DNA of 7,612 bases from Lentisphaeria bacterium UBA1732. Lineage in GTDB: Bacteria; Verrucomicrobiota; Lentisphaeria; Victivallales; UBA1829. Each line of letters starts with the position of its first letter. Position 1 is the first letter of the stretch. Under the pieces are notes generated by a model. The model was not told where the DNA came from. It worked only from the letters and a program-made list of their open reading frames with translations, and made no database searches. The translations under genes and the position numbers were made by a program. Of this stretch, positions 6,457 through 7,612 are shown piece by piece. The stretch covers positions 1 through 7,612 of the forward strand of contig DCIG01000034.1 of the NCBI GenBank assembly GCA_002315855.1, read 5' to 3'.

Positions 6457-7562
6457 TGGACTTTACGTTCGAGGGTGTCGTGCGACATGGCTTCGGGTTC
6501 TACAATCCCAACCACGCGGCCGCGCTGATTTGCGCTTTTTTTCCGTTTTTGTGGGGCTGGAAAAAACGCGCCTGGATTGGAGTGATTGCAAGCGTTCTTC
6601 TGGCCATCCCGCTTGCCATGACTTTTTCACGAACCGGCGTTTTGGTTTTGTTTCTTGAAATAATCGCATACTGGTTCTGGGGAACGAATCGTAATTTCAA
6701 ATGGATCGCAGCGTTGCTGGTCGGCATTATTGTTGTTTTTGCCATAGGGGGGATTTTTTATCGCTTTACCCTTGATCGGGCCGTTACCAATCGCCCGCAA
6801 ATATGGATTGCGGGACTGAAACTTTGTGCGGCGAATCCCCTGGGCGTCGGACTGGGCTGTTCCGGCATGCTGGCATCCGCCTTTCTTCTGGACGGAATAG
6901 AGTGCCGCACGTTGATAAACTCACATCTGACCCTGTGGGCGGAACAAGGAATCCTGGTTGCCTTTTTATGGTTCTCGCCTATAATCTATGCGCTCATTAA
7001 CATAAAAAAGCATCTTCGAACCGGAATCGCTTTTGCCGGATTGTGCATCTCCGCATCATGTTCCAGTATTTTTGACTGGAGTGTTTTACTGGATTTTTAC
7101 GAGCATGCCGGACTCGGATTGATGAACTTCATCCTCGCATGGACCATGATGCTGTTTTTTGTTCTTCTATGGGGAATATTATCTTTCGGAAAGATCCGGT
7201 GGCAGCGAATGGCCGTTTCTTCCGGCATCGCCGCGTTGATTGTTTCGATGCAGCTGTTTTTTATCGGCGATTCGCCCAGGATTCGGAATGGGTCTGTTGT
7301 TCGGGACGGTACTCCGCAAGTATATGTCGCGTATGATGACGAATGGACGCTGAAAAGCATTCTTCCTATGCTTCCGGATGGATATGTTTTGCCTCTTCGC
7401 TCTCTTCAATTCATGGAAGCTCCGGTTGATTCGGAGGTCTGGCTGTTTGGCGCAACGGTTGAAAGCGCAGATAGATTTCAACAGCAAAAACTGGTTTTGG
7501 TCGATCCTCCTGAGTTCTTTAAGATGCCGCCCCATGTCACAAAAGTAATGCTTCCACGATAA
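6453..7562 (+). CDS. Compact O-antigen ligase/polymerase (WaaL/Wzy_C-like) membrane protein with C-terminal soluble domain
   Basis: I place the start at ATG 6453 (369 residues), which overlaps the previous stop by ATGA. GTG 6444 and ATG 6456 are alternatives: AAAGGA at 6435-6440 is only 3 bases from the GTG and 12 from ATG 6453. About eight hydrophobic segments are visible (roughly 22-36, 40-58, 61-76, 83-103, 166-184, 191-207, 222-243, 254-271). Wzy_C/WaaL-type landmarks are RHGFGFYNPNHAA (11-23), TFSRTG with Arg60, NRPQIW with Arg114, NPLGVGLG (128-135), and NSHLTLWAEQGI with His158. Family members transfer or polymerise lipid-linked glycans on the outer face of the cytoplasmic membrane. 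In typical members the F-x-N-P-N motif sits mid-protein, so the N-terminal four to five membrane helices appear absent. After residue 272 about 97 residues form a soluble domain of unknown type (QVYVAYDDEW, EVWLFGAT, KLVLVDPPEFF). Acceptor and donor are unknown. Confidence 0.75.
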   Translation: MMDFTFEGVVRHGFGFYNPNHAAALICAFFPFLWGWKKRAWIGVIASVLLAIPLAMTFSRTGVLVLFLEIIAYWFWGTNRNFKWIAALLVGIIVVFAIGGIFYRFTLDRAVTNRPQIWIAGLKLCAANPLGVGLGCSGMLASAFLLDGIECRTLINSHLTLWAEQGILVAFLWFSPIIYALINIKKHLRTGIAFAGLCISASCSSIFDWSVLLDFYEHAGLGLMNFILAWTMMLFFVLLWGILSFGKIRWQRMAVSSGIAALIVSMQLFFIGDSPRIRNGSVVRDGTPQVYVAYDDEWTLKSILPMLPDGYVLPLRSLQFMEAPVDSEVWLFGATVESADRFQQQKLVLVDPPEFFKMPPHVTKVMLPR

Positions 7563-7612
7563 CGACTGTACATACATCAAGTCATTCTGCAATGTATTCA
7601 AATCCATCGGCA

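Noticed and set aside
7572..7597. Inverted repeat ATACAT/ATGTAT after the last gene, considered as a terminator
   Set aside because: The stem is 6 bp and AT-rich with a 14-base loop and no following T-tract, so it is not a convincing intrinsic terminator.
7179..7607. 142-codon reverse-strand frame over the end of the ligase-like gene
   Set aside because: It is antisense to a gene with clear family motifs and has no independent support.

Overview
The window reads as an accessory, polymorphic-toxin type region followed by a cell-envelope operon, all on the + strand. Three proteins have clear N-terminal signal peptides and two are membrane-embedded or membrane-anchored, so the host is most likely a Gram-negative-type bacterium. 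A pseudopilin-like small protein, Rhs/YD-repeat genes and secreted alpha/beta hydrolases would fit a Lentisphaerae/PVC or Bacteroidota-like genome, but the sequence alone does not settle the taxonomy.

Region 1 (3-4703) is a two-part Rhs system. The first gene enters the window already open. It encodes a Ser/Asn-rich linker, a DUF6531-like Rhs N-terminal segment and a long run of YD repeats, and it stops without any Rhs core motif or toxin tip. Thirty-one bases later a second gene starts with its own signal peptide. It carries a few more YD repeats and the hyperconserved Rhs core boundary (R-D-Y-N-P ... A-D-P-L-G-Y-P-D-G ... Y-V-N-N). Its AT-rich variable C-terminus has the His ... Asn-Cys layout of permuted NlpC/P60 (papain-like) enzymes. 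The division of labour resembles the TcB/TcC split of insecticidal toxin complexes. Overlapping the toxin stop by ATGA is a 145-residue membrane-anchored protein with a pseudopilin-like segment, in the place where an immunity gene would be expected. A 17-codon reading frame with a strong Shine-Dalgarno follows, again overlapping by ATGA.

Region 2 (4805-7562) is a tight three-gene operon with ATGA overlaps. It holds two paralogous secreted Ser-His-Asp alpha/beta hydrolases (PHB-depolymerase/feruloyl-esterase-like) and a compact O-antigen ligase/polymerase (WaaL/Wzy_C)-like membrane protein. The last lacks the usual N-terminal membrane half and carries an extra soluble C-terminal domain. All three probably act at or outside the cytoplasmic membrane, plausibly in making or modifying a surface glycan or ester-linked envelope component.

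Base composition drops just after the Rhs core boundary (about 3600), stays low through the toxin tip and candidate immunity gene, and rises again in the hydrolase operon. This is consistent with an exchangeable toxin-immunity cassette. The most interesting unit is the split Rhs shell with a papain-like tip and a pseudopilin-like putative immunity protein.
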